Shown: positions 38,435 through 47,612, counted from the first letter of the stretch. The stretch: 64,000 bases of DNA from Halomonas sp. ALS9 (GCF_001651035.1 NZ_LXRG01000163.1:62001-126000), one strand, 5' to 3'. The notes: generated by a model not told the origin, from the letters alone. Translations and numbers: made by a program.

Positions 38435-39235
38435 GTGAAAAAGAAGAGAAGTGCATGGATAGCCGGAGTTGCCTCATTGTTTGTCCCAGGGCTTGGCCAC
38501 ACATACGCCGGTTCTCCGGTGGTCGGTTGGATTATTGTGGCTGGTTTCATCGCAGTCTTGCTCGTTGGTGGCGCATTTGGAGTTTTTTCGACGTTCTATG
38601 GCATCCTGGCTTATGCGTTCATTGTGCTATTTTTCTATGTGGTTTTGATTGTCAGCGCTGTAAGGCAGGCCCGACTCAATAAGGAATATGAACTCAAGTG
38701 GTTTAATCGTTGGTATTGGTATTTAGCCGTTTTTGTATTTATTTCTTTTGTTTTTCAGGCACTCTTTGCTTCTCGTGGCACCGTTCTTGGTTATGAAACG
38801 TTCCAGGTTTCATCTGCGTCAATGGCGCCAACCCTACAGGCCGGTGATTTTATTACCGTAGACACACGCTACCAAGAGCCGGTAATTGGTGATGTCATCG
38901 TTTTTCGGCATCCCGATAGTCCTGAAGTCCCCTTTGTAAGCCGAGTGGCTGCGGTCGAAGATGATTTTCTTGCCATAGAAAACGGAGACGTCGTCGTAAA
39001 CGGTTTGGCGCAAGAAAAACTCTTAGTTCCTACTGGTAACAAAAAGAAAGCGCTTTCTTTGACATTGCCTGTGCAGCAAGTGCCTGACGGTGAGTTTTTC
39101 GTGCTTGGTGATTGGCGAGATAACAGCAACGATAGCCGGTTTTGGGGCACAGTTCCGGTAGGTAACCTCGTTGGCAAGGTCACATACGTGTGGTTTTCCA
39201 ATGACCTGGAGCGAATCGGAAACCATGTGCGCTAA
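38435..39235 (+). CDS. signal peptidase I-like protein lacking the catalytic lysine
   Basis: A 266-residue membrane protein. Three to four hydrophobic segments (residues 8-26, 28-50, 54-75, 93-112) precede an S26 peptidase domain. The nucleophile motif S-x-S-M-A-P-T is intact (Ser129), and the later GDWRDNSNDSRFWG box is close to the canonical GDNRDNSxDSRxWG. The lysine general base normally found in the (K)RV-x-G-L/V segment is Ser169 (FVSRVAAV, codon AGC). The N-terminal helices with VPGLGHTYAG resemble TM2-like domains and are an unusual fusion. Either another residue serves as base or the protein is not a peptidase. It is a second copy type, not the housekeeping lepB next to lepA. Confidence 0.82.
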   Translation: MKKKRSAWIAGVASLFVPGLGHTYAGSPVVGWIIVAGFIAVLLVGGAFGVFSTFYGILAYAFIVLFFYVVLIVSAVRQARLNKEYELKWFNRWYWYLAVFVFISFVFQALFASRGTVLGYETFQVSSASMAPTLQAGDFITVDTRYQEPVIGDVIVFRHPDSPEVPFVSRVAAVEDDFLAIENGDVVVNGLAQEKLLVPTGNKKKALSLTLPVQQVPDGEFFVLGDWRDNSNDSRFWGTVPVGNLVGKVTYVWFSNDLERIGNHVR

Positions 39236-39249
39236 TTTCATTTTACAAA

Positions 39250-39274
39250 GTAGCAAATCAAGGCCATTTGCTAC
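39250..39274. terminator. hairpin after the S26 peptidase gene
   Basis: Perfect 9-bp stem GTAGCAAAT / ATTTGCTAC (39250-39258 and 39266-39274) with a seven-base loop, 14 bases after the stop codon. No T tract follows, so termination is uncertain. Confidence 0.4.
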
Positions 39275-39433
39275 AGCCGCGTTAGGTGTAAAGTCGCCAT
39301 ATAGGCAATAGCGAACATATTGCCAGTGGCCGAACCTCTTGATTATCCAATCAAACTCACTCTTGTCTACCAGCAGGTGTAGGCTGCCGTACAAATTACT
39401 CGCTATGTTCGGGTTCGATAGAGAACGAATACA

Positions 39434-40942
39434 ATGGTGAAAAAAAATCTGTTAAGCCGACTGCTTATAGTCTCCATTGCTGCTGCGATCTTAGTCGCGC
39501 TTAGCCTTCCTGTATCCCACCTAGTTGCTACTGTTGTCCGTGATCAGGACTCGCTTGAGTCTGTTCTTGCTGATTATGCAGATGATGTAAGTCGGCTCAA
39601 CGCGATAAGGGTTCAAGAGATCTGGGCAGTACCCGATTCGCCTGATGATGCTGAGCTCCAATTAGTCGAGCTTCTGGCCAGGGCGCGGCGAGACCAGTTG
39701 CCGGTGTCTATCGCAGGGGCTAGACACTCGATGGGGGCTCACACGATTGCTCCGGATGGCATTATTATCAACATGTTGCCGTTCAATGAGATGTCGCTTA
39801 GTGAAGACGGAGATGTGTTGACGGTTCAGGCTGGCGCTCTTTGGTCGGATGTTATTCCTTTCCTTGATCGGCACGGTCGTTCCGTAGCAATTATGCAGTC
39901 GGACAGCTCTTTCTCCGTCGGAGGCACGCTTAGTGTCAATGCGCACGGTTGGCAGGCTAAACGTCCTCCAATCTCATCCTCGGTCAAGTCATTTCGACTG
40001 CTCTTGGCCGACGGCAGCATTCTGCGCTGTAGCCGGGAGGAAAACGCGGAGCTCTTCTCGCTAGTACTCGGCGGATACGGTCTGTTCGGCATTATCCTCG
40101 AAGCAGAGCTGTGGACTGTTCCTAACGAGTGGTATGAGGTAGAGCGTTACTCGGTACCGGCAGAGCGATTCGCCGAAGTTTTCCGAGAACAGGTAGACGG
40201 CGATGAGGCTGTTGAAATGGCATTTGGTCGGCTACGTGTAACCCCAAAATCGTTCCTCGAAGATGCGGTCTTGACCGTCTACCGTAAGACCAGCCAAGTC
40301 TCCGAACCGCTTCCAGCCCTAACCGAGTCCGCTCTTGATCCGCTGCGGCGAGTCATCTTTCGTGGTTCAGTCGAAAGCGACTACGGCAAGAGATTGCGCT
40401 GGAATCTAGAAACGACTTTTGGTGAGAAAGTCGGCGGGGACTTTGTTTCGCGCAACCAGCTTCTCAATACCGATGTGTCTCTTTACGCTAATCGCGTGGA
40501 GGAACAAACCGACATCATTCATGAGTACTTCGTACCGCCAAACCAGCTGGAAGCTTTCTTGATGCTTGCTAGGGAAATTATTCCTAGGCACAGCACTGAC
40601 TTACTCAACATTACCCTGCGTGATGTTCGGGAGGACAATGACACCTACTTACGTTATGCCGATCAGAATGCGCTAGCGGTAGTGATGCTCTTCAGCCAGA
40701 GCCGCACAGAGGTGGCGGAGGCAAGTATGCGGGAGATGACTCGCGAGCTCATTGATGCCAGCCAAAGCGTTGGAGGCCGCTACTATCTTCCCTACCGACC
40801 GCACGCCACCGAAGAGCAATTTTTACAGGCCTACCCTCAGGCGGAAGAGTTTGTTGAACTGAAGCGGGCATATGATCCTGGTACTCTTTTTAGTAACCAG
40901 TTCTATGACAAGTACTTGAGTTGGTTAGGCGTCGACGAATAA
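39434..40942 (+). CDS. FAD-linked oxidase (PCMH/VAO-type), membrane-anchored or exported
   Basis: A 502-residue flavoprotein. The N-terminal hydrophobic segment (about residues 9-30) is a signal anchor or signal peptide. The FAD-binding PCMH domain spans about residues 60-235, with SIAGARHSMGAHTI near residues 92-105; the His is placed where covalent FAD is attached in several VAO-family oxidases. Further landmarks are SVGGTLSVNAHGW and GGYGLFGIILEAELWTV. The C-terminus has YYLPYRPHA and LKRAYDPGTLFSNQFYDKYL, as in sugar-lactone and cytokinin oxidases. Substrate unknown. It may be transcribed with the preceding S26 gene, 198 bases upstream. Confidence 0.8.
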   Translation: MVKKNLLSRLLIVSIAAAILVALSLPVSHLVATVVRDQDSLESVLADYADDVSRLNAIRVQEIWAVPDSPDDAELQLVELLARARRDQLPVSIAGARHSMGAHTIAPDGIIINMLPFNEMSLSEDGDVLTVQAGALWSDVIPFLDRHGRSVAIMQSDSSFSVGGTLSVNAHGWQAKRPPISSSVKSFRLLLADGSILRCSREENAELFSLVLGGYGLFGIILEAELWTVPNEWYEVERYSVPAERFAEVFREQVDGDEAVEMAFGRLRVTPKSFLEDAVLTVYRKTSQVSEPLPALTESALDPLRRVIFRGSVESDYGKRLRWNLETTFGEKVGGDFVSRNQLLNTDVSLYANRVEEQTDIIHEYFVPPNQLEAFLMLAREIIPRHSTDLLNITLRDVREDNDTYLRYADQNALAVVMLFSQSRTEVAEASMREMTRELIDASQSVGGRYYLPYRPHATEEQFLQAYPQAEEFVELKRAYDPGTLFSNQFYDKYLSWLGVDE

Positions 40943-41060
40943 CCGCCAAAAACATGAAGTCGACGCGCCAGTGCCCGGTTGGTGTGAACGTTAGTAATTA
41001 TGCCCTTAGAGTTAAGAAGCTGCTCCTCTCGTGTCGGTATATCGCCCCCCGTCTGATTTT

Positions 41061-41131
41061 ACCGGCACCCTATCAAGCTGTTAGTTGGTTGCTTGTCGAA
41101 GGCTAGTGGGAGAAGTGCAAGGGGATAGATA
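41061..41131 (-). pseudogene. relic of a thi promoter and riboswitch 5' end
   Basis: These 71 bases align with 26346-26418, the promoter and first bases of the tenA-thiC TPP riboswitch, with shared blocks ACCGGCACCC, TCAAGCTGTT, GTTGG, GAAGGC and GTGCAAG or ATGCAAG. The -35 is kept (TTGCAC, minus strand) but the -10 has decayed to GACAAG. The rest of the aptamer is absent. The remaining 40943-41269 gap shows nothing else. Confidence 0.65.
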
Positions 41132-41269
41132 TTAATGAGTATTGAAAAAAGCTAAATAATAACAAATTTTTCTTTGCCATTAAGCTGGTCGGTGAGGTAA
41201 AGTTAATTATGTGGTTGTATAACTTAGCAAATCCTATGCCATAACTTTGGATTATAAAGAGGCCTGTCT

Positions 41270-41692
41270 ATGAAGTTTGTAAGATATATTATAGCTGTCT
41301 TAGTCATTTTTCCTTTTCTGGATTTAGCTTATGGCGATGAAGTTAGAGCTTCATCGGGCAGCATCAATACCTCGGTAAGTGCTACTGATCAGGAGAGTTT
41401 TATATGCGCTTCAGGTAGTGCTAGGCCCTATTTTCTTTCGGCTATGCCACAGTTATTTGCTTCGAGATTAGCAGAGCACGGCTTGTTGCAGTCTGAAAAC
41501 AGTGGGGTGTATCGCATTGCCTTGGTAATTGATGAAAGTGCACGACTCATTGGTTACGATGTAGGCGATAATACAAATGAAAGTTCCCGTGTCGTTCAGG
41601 AAATCATTAGCATAGATCAGTTCCCAAAGTTGCATGATAGTGCTAAATGTGTAGCTGGAAAAGTATTTCTGTATGAGATTACATTAGAGTAG
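41270..41692 (+). CDS. hypothetical exported protein
   Basis: A 140-residue protein with a signal peptide (MKFVRYIIAVLVIFPFLDLAYG, cleavage near residue 22). The mature part has two cysteines (in FICASGS and AKCVAGK) that could form a disulphide, and a strand-rich stretch GVYRIALVIDESARLIGYDV resembling TonB-C-terminal-like or energy-transducer folds. That resemblance is weak. AAGAGG precedes the ATG. AT-rich and unlinked to its neighbours. Confidence 0.55.
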   Translation: MKFVRYIIAVLVIFPFLDLAYGDEVRASSGSINTSVSATDQESFICASGSARPYFLSAMPQLFASRLAEHGLLQSENSGVYRIALVIDESARLIGYDVGDNTNESSRVVQEIISIDQFPKLHDSAKCVAGKVFLYEITLE

Positions 41693-41946
41693 TAGGAGGA
41701 TAATCTTTTTATTGCGAGCAGTTTAAATCCACCTTGTTACGTTGAACGTGCTGACGTAAATCTCTGTAGTGTTTGGTAACATATTTTTCGCGATGCCGTC
41801 TTTGTTGATGAGCATCGCGATTATGCTACCGGGATAGCGCTGATAAGTCGCCTTCTTGCTTAATCGTTTGGCTAACAGATAGTGATTTATTACTTAGTAT
41901 AGTTAAGATCTACATTCATAAATGTTAACTATTCTAGTGGAGGCCT

Positions 41947-42234
41947 GTGTTTAAGCTCGAAGTCACGGCATTAATCGTTGGTTTAGCAAGTGTTGTAGTA
42001 GCTTTGCTCATCCCTTTTATCTGGAGTGTGTTCCCAGAAATAATGCGCACCTATTTCCTCGGTGGCGAGCCAGGGGCAATGGTCGTTGGATTAGGCGTTT
42101 TAGTTGGGGTAGTGGGGAGTATGCTGTTCGTTATAAACCTGTTTCGCAAGCAGTTCACTCTTTGGTGGGCTAGGTTGTTAACGGTGTTGGCTCTCTACTT
42201 GGGTTTAGCCATCGCTGGTGCAACAGGAATTTAG
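41947..42234 (+). CDS. hypothetical three-helix membrane protein
   Basis: A 95-residue protein starting at GTG 41947 behind GGAGG-like GTGGAGG. Three hydrophobic segments (about residues 6-28, 44-65 and 74-93) make up nearly the whole sequence. No family recognised. It is transcribed toward the six-gene biosynthetic operon but 125 bases away, across an AT-rich gap that probably contains that operon's promoter. Confidence 0.55.
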   Translation: MFKLEVTALIVGLASVVVALLIPFIWSVFPEIMRTYFLGGEPGAMVVGLGVLVGVVGSMLFVINLFRKQFTLWWARLLTVLALYLGLAIAGATGI

Positions 42235-42359
42235 CGATCCGCACATCACGAAGCACTTTAAGCGCGTAATTAGCCTTCCTTTACGCACCTTGCCAGGTTA
42301 ACCATAAAATGAATATCGTCTAATTTTTAATTGATTGATATTAAGCTTTATTAGAGTAT

Positions 42360-43382
42360 GTGAGCGAATCGATTAGAATTGGACATATGATTAGCAACTT
42401 CACGATTGCCGGGTGGGGCAGCTATCGCCCCCGCACCCTGCTAACTTCGCGCTCACTGGATGAGCGTCAAGGTCATCCTTCTGGCTGGACTGAGCGCCAG
42501 TTCGGCATCGCTGCGCGTCATGTTGCGGGTGAGGAGGAAACCACCTCAATGATGGCGACTGAGGCCGCTCGTGAGGCGCTGGATCGCGCAGGCTGGGGTA
42601 ACTCGCCTCCCGACGTCATCATCGGCGGTTGTGGCGTTATGGAACAACCGATTCCGTCCACGGCCGCTTTAGTCCAGAACCGTCTCGGCTTTGGCCAGTC
42701 CGGCGTGCCTAGCTTTGACGTCAACCAGACCTGTTTATCCTTTATGGTGGCATTGGATATCGCCGCCATGGGAATTGCCTGTGGACGCTGGCGGCGCGCG
42801 CTGGTGTTCGCGAGCGATATCGCCTCGGCTGGGCTTAACCCCGAAGAGCCGAAAACGCGCTCCATCTTTGGCGATGGCGCAGCGGCGCTGGCGATTGAGG
42901 CGAGGTCAGACACAACCTGCGGAATGCGCTCAAGCGTGTCGGTTACCTATGGAGCTCACCACGAATTGGCGCAGCTTCGCGCAGGCGGCACAAAATTGCG
43001 TATTACTGAAGGTTACCAAGCGCTAGTCGCCGGCGCCTATTTCGAGATGGATGCCTTTGGCATTTTTAAGGCTGCTGCCAAGGTGTTGCCTGGAATCATC
43101 CAACGTGCGCTCGAACAGGCGGAAATAGGTAAGGATGATCTCGCCTGTGTGATTTGCCACCAAGCCAGTGCACCTGGGGTAGAGCATATCAAACGGCTTT
43201 TCGCGCCCAACAGTGACCGCGTGGTTAATATCTTCCCGACGAACGGTAACCAGATAGCCGCCTCAATCCCGACCGTGCTCGCCCACGCACTGACGATGGG
43301 TATTGCCAAGCGGGGTGGCTATATCTTGCTGCTAGGCACCGCCGCGGGGATCAGTGCCAGTGCCATGGTGCTCAAGCTATGA
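42360..43382 (+). CDS. beta-ketoacyl synthase III-like (FabH/OleA-type) enzyme
   Basis: A 340-residue thiolase-fold condensing enzyme. The Cys-His-Asn triad is complete: Cys125 in VNQTCLSF, His267 in CHQASAPG and Asn297 in TNGNQIAASIP. Family members condense an acyl-CoA or acyl-ACP with a malonyl or second acyl unit, or transfer acyl groups. This is not the housekeeping fabH: it lies in a six-gene operon with no fatty-acid genes or acyl carrier protein. GTG 42360 gives the longest frame; ATG 42387 (residue 10) is a plausible alternative because family similarity begins there. The stop overlaps the next start as ATGA. GC-rich compared with flanking genes. Confidence 0.85.
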   Translation: MSESIRIGHMISNFTIAGWGSYRPRTLLTSRSLDERQGHPSGWTERQFGIAARHVAGEEETTSMMATEAAREALDRAGWGNSPPDVIIGGCGVMEQPIPSTAALVQNRLGFGQSGVPSFDVNQTCLSFMVALDIAAMGIACGRWRRALVFASDIASAGLNPEEPKTRSIFGDGAAALAIEARSDTTCGMRSSVSVTYGAHHELAQLRAGGTKLRITEGYQALVAGAYFEMDAFGIFKAAAKVLPGIIQRALEQAEIGKDDLACVICHQASAPGVEHIKRLFAPNSDRVVNIFPTNGNQIAASIPTVLAHALTMGIAKRGGYILLLGTAAGISASAMVLKL

Positions 43383-44389
43383 GCCAGCGGCGCATCCTGA
43401 TAACCGGGGCGACCGGCGGGCTGGGCATGGCGCTGGTGCGCGAGGCGCTAAAACGCGGGCATGCTGTGCGTGCTACGGGTCGTTCGCAGGCGGCAGGCGA
43501 AGCGCTAACGTTACTCGGCGCGCAGTTCGTTAGGGTGGATCTTACCCACTCAAAGATCGATTTTCGCGAGCTCTTGAAAGACGTCGATAGCGTTATTCAT
43601 GCCGCCGCATTATCGGCCAGCTGGGGGCCACAGCGTGCATTTGAACTCCACAATATTCATATGACCGAACAACTGCTTGATGCGGCCAGCCGCTCTGGCG
43701 TTGAGCGTTTCGTGTTTATTTCTTCGCCGTCAATTTTTGCTGCTTATCGTGATCGGCTAGCCATCGGTGAGCATGAAGCCCCCGCGTTCCAGCCACTCAA
43801 CTACTATGCACGCACTAAGCTTGCGGCGGAACGCAGCGTGCTTGCGCCGCGGGAAGACGCCATGGCCTGCTGCGCCATTCGCCCGCGTGCGCTGGTGGGG
43901 CCGGGGGATCGGGTGATCCTACCCAAGTTGGCCGAACTGGCGGGGCGCAAGCGGATGCCGCTTCCGCGTGGCGGTCGGGCGCTGATTGAGTTGACCGATC
44001 TGCGCGATGCCGCATGGGCTATCTGCGCCGCTGAGGAGCGGGTGGTGGAGCTTACCGGAAAGGCGATCAATATATCGGGAGGTAGCCTTATTACGGTACG
44101 CGAAGTGGCTTATAAGCTCGCTGATGCGTTAGGCAAAACACCGCAGCTTGTCTCACTGCCGGTTGGCTTCGCGCGAGCTATCGCTGTGCTCAGTGAAAAC
44201 GTTGCGCTGCTGATGCGTGCCTCACGGGAGCCGATGCTGACCCGCTATAAACTGGCGACGCTGGCCTATTCTCAAACCTTTGATCTCGAGCCCGCCCAGC
44301 GGCTGCTGGGCTATCGGCCACAGCATGATGCATTGGCTACTCTGCTGGCCGAAGCGCGCCAGCTCGCCACGCAGGAAAAACAGCCATGA
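43379..44389 (+). CDS. extended SDR, NAD-dependent epimerase/3-beta-HSD-like
   Basis: A 336-residue Rossmann oxidoreductase. The nucleotide-binding TGATGGLG is at residues 8-15, a catalytic Y-x3-K in YYARTK near residue 145, and the upstream Ser in FISSPS near residue 119. Sequence style is closest to 3-beta-hydroxysteroid dehydrogenase/OleD-like members, which reduce beta-keto acids or esters in olefin biosynthesis. Following a ketosynthase III, reduction of its beta-keto product is a reasonable guess. It overlaps genes on both sides by four bases, so translation is coupled through the operon. Confidence 0.85.
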   Translation: MSQRRILITGATGGLGMALVREALKRGHAVRATGRSQAAGEALTLLGAQFVRVDLTHSKIDFRELLKDVDSVIHAAALSASWGPQRAFELHNIHMTEQLLDAASRSGVERFVFISSPSIFAAYRDRLAIGEHEAPAFQPLNYYARTKLAAERSVLAPREDAMACCAIRPRALVGPGDRVILPKLAELAGRKRMPLPRGGRALIELTDLRDAAWAICAAEERVVELTGKAINISGGSLITVREVAYKLADALGKTPQLVSLPVGFARAIAVLSENVALLMRASREPMLTRYKLATLAYSQTFDLEPAQRLLGYRPQHDALATLLAEARQLATQEKQP

Positions 44390-45234
44390 TCCGCGTCGGA
44401 TTCCGTTGGCTTGAGCGCGGTTCATGCCGACATCCCGAGGTCGCCACTCTTTCGGGCGGCAGCCTATGCGCGGTTGATTTTCCCGCCATGGTGGGGGTGA
44501 TAGAGCACCCGACACGGGGTATTTTGTTGTTTGATACCGGCTATGACCCTGCTTTTATCGATGCAACCGAGACGTTTCCCGAGCGATTCTATCGCTGGAC
44601 AACGCCGGTCAAAATCGATGCACAGCAGGCGTGGAGCGCCTGGCTTGCGACCCATGGGATTGAAGACAGTGCGATTGCTGGCACCATCATCTCGCATTTT
44701 CATGGCGATCACGTTGCGGGAATGAGCCACCTTGCTCAGCGGCCGGTCTATTGCGCCCGGGCAGGCTTGTCCGAATTGCGCCGGCCGGGTCGCTTTGGCC
44801 GAGTGCGCCAGGGCTTGCTGCCTGCGCTGGTTCCTCAGGCGGCTGATGCTAACGCTCGCTTTTTCGAAGATGCCCCAGCAGTGGCGCTACCCAGCGGATT
44901 TGCGCCCTTCAGCGAAGGTCGTGACATCCTGGGTGACGGTAGTCTGATCGCCGTCGAACTGCCCGGCCATTGCGTCGGTCATTGGGGGCTGGCACTGCGC
45001 ACCAGCGACGATCGCCAGGTCTTGCTGGCTGCCGATGCGGTGTGGCTTGGCAAGTCAATCACGCAACGCCGGCCACCGCCGCGGCTTACCACTGCACTTC
45101 TCGGCAATACCCAGCGTTACCGCGCAACTCTCAACCTGTTGAGCGAGGCGGCGTGCTGCAATGGCGACTTGGTGATCCTGCCTTCGCATTGTGCTGCCAG
45201 CGCCAAGCGTTTTGGCGGCCATGATGCGAGCTGA
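44386..45234 (+). CDS. metallo-beta-lactamase-fold hydrolase
   Basis: A 282-residue MBL-superfamily protein with a complete zinc site: H104-F-H106-G-D108-H109, a later His in PGHCVGH (about residue 193), Asp in AADAVW (about residue 217) and a final His in PSHC (about residue 267). The early LLFDTGYD loop is like that of lactonases and thioesterase-type members. It could release or hydrolyse a thioester or lactone intermediate of the pathway. It might instead be a quorum-quenching-like lactonase. It overlaps the SDR by four bases and the ligase by 14. Confidence 0.85.
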   Translation: MIRVGFRWLERGSCRHPEVATLSGGSLCAVDFPAMVGVIEHPTRGILLFDTGYDPAFIDATETFPERFYRWTTPVKIDAQQAWSAWLATHGIEDSAIAGTIISHFHGDHVAGMSHLAQRPVYCARAGLSELRRPGRFGRVRQGLLPALVPQAADANARFFEDAPAVALPSGFAPFSEGRDILGDGSLIAVELPGHCVGHWGLALRTSDDRQVLLAADAVWLGKSITQRRPPPRLTTALLGNTQRYRATLNLLSEAACCNGDLVILPSHCAASAKRFGGHDAS

Positions 45235-46459
45235 CCGGGTCTTAGCCGCGTGGATACGAACGCGGCGTGCGCTGAGCATGCCGCCGGGGCAACTGGCTAC
45301 GCGGCGAACCAACATGTGGCGCAAGCTGCAGCCTGTCATCGCCCGTACGCCCGCACTAGCACGCTATGACGGTCGTGATCTGGCGGAGTTTCCGGTCACT
45401 GACATCGCGGATCTTCGTGCTGATTACGGCGCCTGGAACAGCCTAGGCATGCGCGATGAGGAACTGCGCGGGTTGGCCGCTGCCGCGGAGCAAGGCACAG
45501 TCGTTAGCGAATTGTCGGCAGGCTGGTCGACCGGAACGGGAGGCGGTGCGCGAGGGCTCTTTCTCGCCAGCCCCGCAGAGCGTGCCGACTACATCGGCCA
45601 GAGCCTGGCCCAACTGCTACCGGCGCGTGCCTTGCTCAAGCGCCAACGGCTCGCCCTGCATTTGCGCGCCAGTAATGCGCTCTACAGCGATGTTGGGCGA
45701 GGGCGGTTTACGTTTGCCCATTTCCCCCTCGAAGCGTCGATTGAACAGAGCGTTGCAGAATTGGCGCAATTCGAGCCGACGATCCTGATCGCACCGCCGC
45801 ATCGGCTGGCCGCTTTCGCAGCAGCAGGGGCGCATTTCCCCTCGCTTCAGCATCTGTTTTGCGGCAGCGAACCCGCCGGTGAAGCTGAGCGTCACTTCTT
45901 TACTGAGCGGTTGGGGGTAAGGCCACGCCAAATATATCAAGCGACTGAAGGGTTTCTGGCCGCTGAGTGTGCGAACGGCCGGCTGCATCTTAATGATCAT
46001 GCGATGGCTATCGAGCTTGAGCCGGTTCCCGGCACGCCCGGCTATCGACCGATCATTACCGATCTTCGCCGCACTAGCCAACCGATTGTTCGCATTCGCG
46101 GCGACGATTATCTTGAGCTCGACTCTTGTCCCTGCCCGTGCGGTTTCGCGGGCCGGGTTATCCATGCGCCACAAGGCCGGGTGAACGATATCTGGCGCTT
46201 TGCCGATGGCACCGTCACCCCGCCCGAGGTAGTTGCATCGCTTGAGGCGGTGCTGGGGGGCGACAAAATATGGCAGGCCGAAGCAGGGCCAGAGCGGGTC
46301 GTGCTGCATTTGTCGCCGCTTTGTTCAACAACCACTTCGACGATGGCTGCACGGGCACTGAGCCAGGCATGCGATTTGCCGGTGCCGGTTGAAGTCGCCC
46401 ATGATCTAAGCGCGTGGAGTGGCCCCAAACGCCGTAAAGTGGTGTGGCGCGATGGCTAG
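45221..46459 (+). CDS. PaaK/F390 synthetase-like adenylate-forming enzyme
   Basis: A 412-residue AMP-forming enzyme. The ATP-binding loop is STGTGGGARG (about residues 104-113), the acceptor-adenine motif YQATEGFLA (about 245-253), and ITDLRRTSQPIVRIRGDDY (about 281-299) is the hinge-proximal signature. A C-terminal Lys-rich GPKRRKVVW may supply the adenylation lysine. The family activates carboxylic acids as acyl-adenylates and passes them to CoA, an amine or another acceptor. ATG 45221 is chosen; the open frame begins at 45191. It overlaps the MBL gene and the ATP-grasp gene. Confidence 0.78.
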   Translation: MMRADRVLAAWIRTRRALSMPPGQLATRRTNMWRKLQPVIARTPALARYDGRDLAEFPVTDIADLRADYGAWNSLGMRDEELRGLAAAAEQGTVVSELSAGWSTGTGGGARGLFLASPAERADYIGQSLAQLLPARALLKRQRLALHLRASNALYSDVGRGRFTFAHFPLEASIEQSVAELAQFEPTILIAPPHRLAAFAAAGAHFPSLQHLFCGSEPAGEAERHFFTERLGVRPRQIYQATEGFLAAECANGRLHLNDHAMAIELEPVPGTPGYRPIITDLRRTSQPIVRIRGDDYLELDSCPCPCGFAGRVIHAPQGRVNDIWRFADGTVTPPEVVASLEAVLGGDKIWQAEAGPERVVLHLSPLCSTTTSTMAARALSQACDLPVPVEVAHDLSAWSGPKRRKVVWRDG

Positions 46460-47612
46460 ACGCGTGCTTATTACCGGTGCTCGGGCGGTTGCCGCGTTGG
46501 ATCTTGCCCGTGATTTCGCCGCTGCGGGATGGGAGCCTCATCTGGCGGACAGCGTACCGGTGCGCATGGCGCGCTGGTCGAAAACCCCTGCCCAGGTGCA
46601 TCGCTATCCTGCGCCCCGACAGCAGGGTACCGCCTTTCGCGCGCGTATTGTCGAGCTAGTCGATACCTTCGGTTTCGAGCGGGTAGTGCCGACCTGTGAG
46701 GAGGTTTTCCATCTTGCGGCGCCCGCCCTTCAGCGCCGATTGGGTGAGCGCCTGTTTGTGCCTAACCTTGTCACGCTGCGCCAACTGCACGACAAGTTCG
46801 CCTTTGCACGCCACTGCGGCGAATGGGGCCTACCTGTGCCGGAAAGCCATCCGATAGATTGCATAGAAGAGCTGGAACGCTTCGCTAGCAGAAGTCGCGA
46901 GTGGGTATTCAAACCGCGCTTCAGCCGATTTGGTGATAGCGCACTGGTCGCCCCTGACCGGTGTGCGTTAGCCGCTATTACACCCAGCCCCGACGCACCC
47001 TGGATGGCACAAGCGCGTATCCATGGTGAAGAAGTCTGCTTTCATGGCGTGGCGCATCGGGGAGCGTTGGTCGCCTTTGCTGCCTACCGCTCCAGCTGGC
47101 GCTTGAGCGGGGGAGCTGGCTATGCTTTCGACCCTGTCGCTGACCACCGTCGCGAAACGCTGCGCAAAATGGCCGCCCGCTTGGCGCAGTGTGCCAATAT
47201 TCACGGGCAGTTTGCCTGCGATGCAATGTTCGATGAAGCGGGTGCTGCCTACTTGCTCGAATGCAATCCACGCGCGACCAGCGGTGTGCATCTGCTTACG
47301 GGCGCAGGTCATCTTGCTCATGCCATAGGGGACGGTGTAGCCGCACCTGAGGCTACGCCAGGCACTCTTTATCTTGGCCCAGCGATGGTCGTATTTGGCC
47401 TGCCGCAGGCGTTGTGCGGGGCGCGAGTGCGTGATTGGTGGCGCTGCGTTGCTACTGGTCGTGATGTGGTGTCTCGCCCCGGCGATCGTTGGCCGCTGGT
47501 CGGTGCGCTTTGCGATGCCGCCTCCTTTGCCCTGACGGGCCTTACACACAATATTTCGACAAACGCCGCTACCACTTACGATCTTGAGTGGAATGGTGAG
47601 GAGCTGCCTTGA
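46452..47612 (+). CDS. ATP-grasp carboxylate ligase
   Basis: A 386-residue ATP-grasp enzyme. It opens with a Rossmann-like RVLITGARAVAALDLARDF. The ATP-grasp core includes HDKFAFARHCGEWGLPVPES, VFKPRFSRFGDS and the metal-binding ECNPRATSGVHL near residue 270. These enzymes couple a carboxylate to an amine, thiol or hydroxyl through an acyl phosphate. Next to an adenylating enzyme, it suggests two separate activation steps in one pathway, for instance amide or ester formation. ATG 46452 overlaps the previous gene by eight bases, and the stop overlaps the next start as TGATG. Confidence 0.82.
   Translation: MARRVLITGARAVAALDLARDFAAAGWEPHLADSVPVRMARWSKTPAQVHRYPAPRQQGTAFRARIVELVDTFGFERVVPTCEEVFHLAAPALQRRLGERLFVPNLVTLRQLHDKFAFARHCGEWGLPVPESHPIDCIEELERFASRSREWVFKPRFSRFGDSALVAPDRCALAAITPSPDAPWMAQARIHGEEVCFHGVAHRGALVAFAAYRSSWRLSGGAGYAFDPVADHRRETLRKMAARLAQCANIHGQFACDAMFDEAGAAYLLECNPRATSGVHLLTGAGHLAHAIGDGVAAPEATPGTLYLGPAMVVFGLPQALCGARVRDWWRCVATGRDVVSRPGDRWPLVGALCDAASFALTGLTHNISTNAATTYDLEWNGEELP

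Noticed and set aside
39233-39290. Possible integron attC site after the S26 gene (hairpin followed by GCGTTAGGTG)
   Set aside because: The right-hand core resembles GTTRRRY, but no matching RYYYAAC core is found at the left end and no integrase is present.
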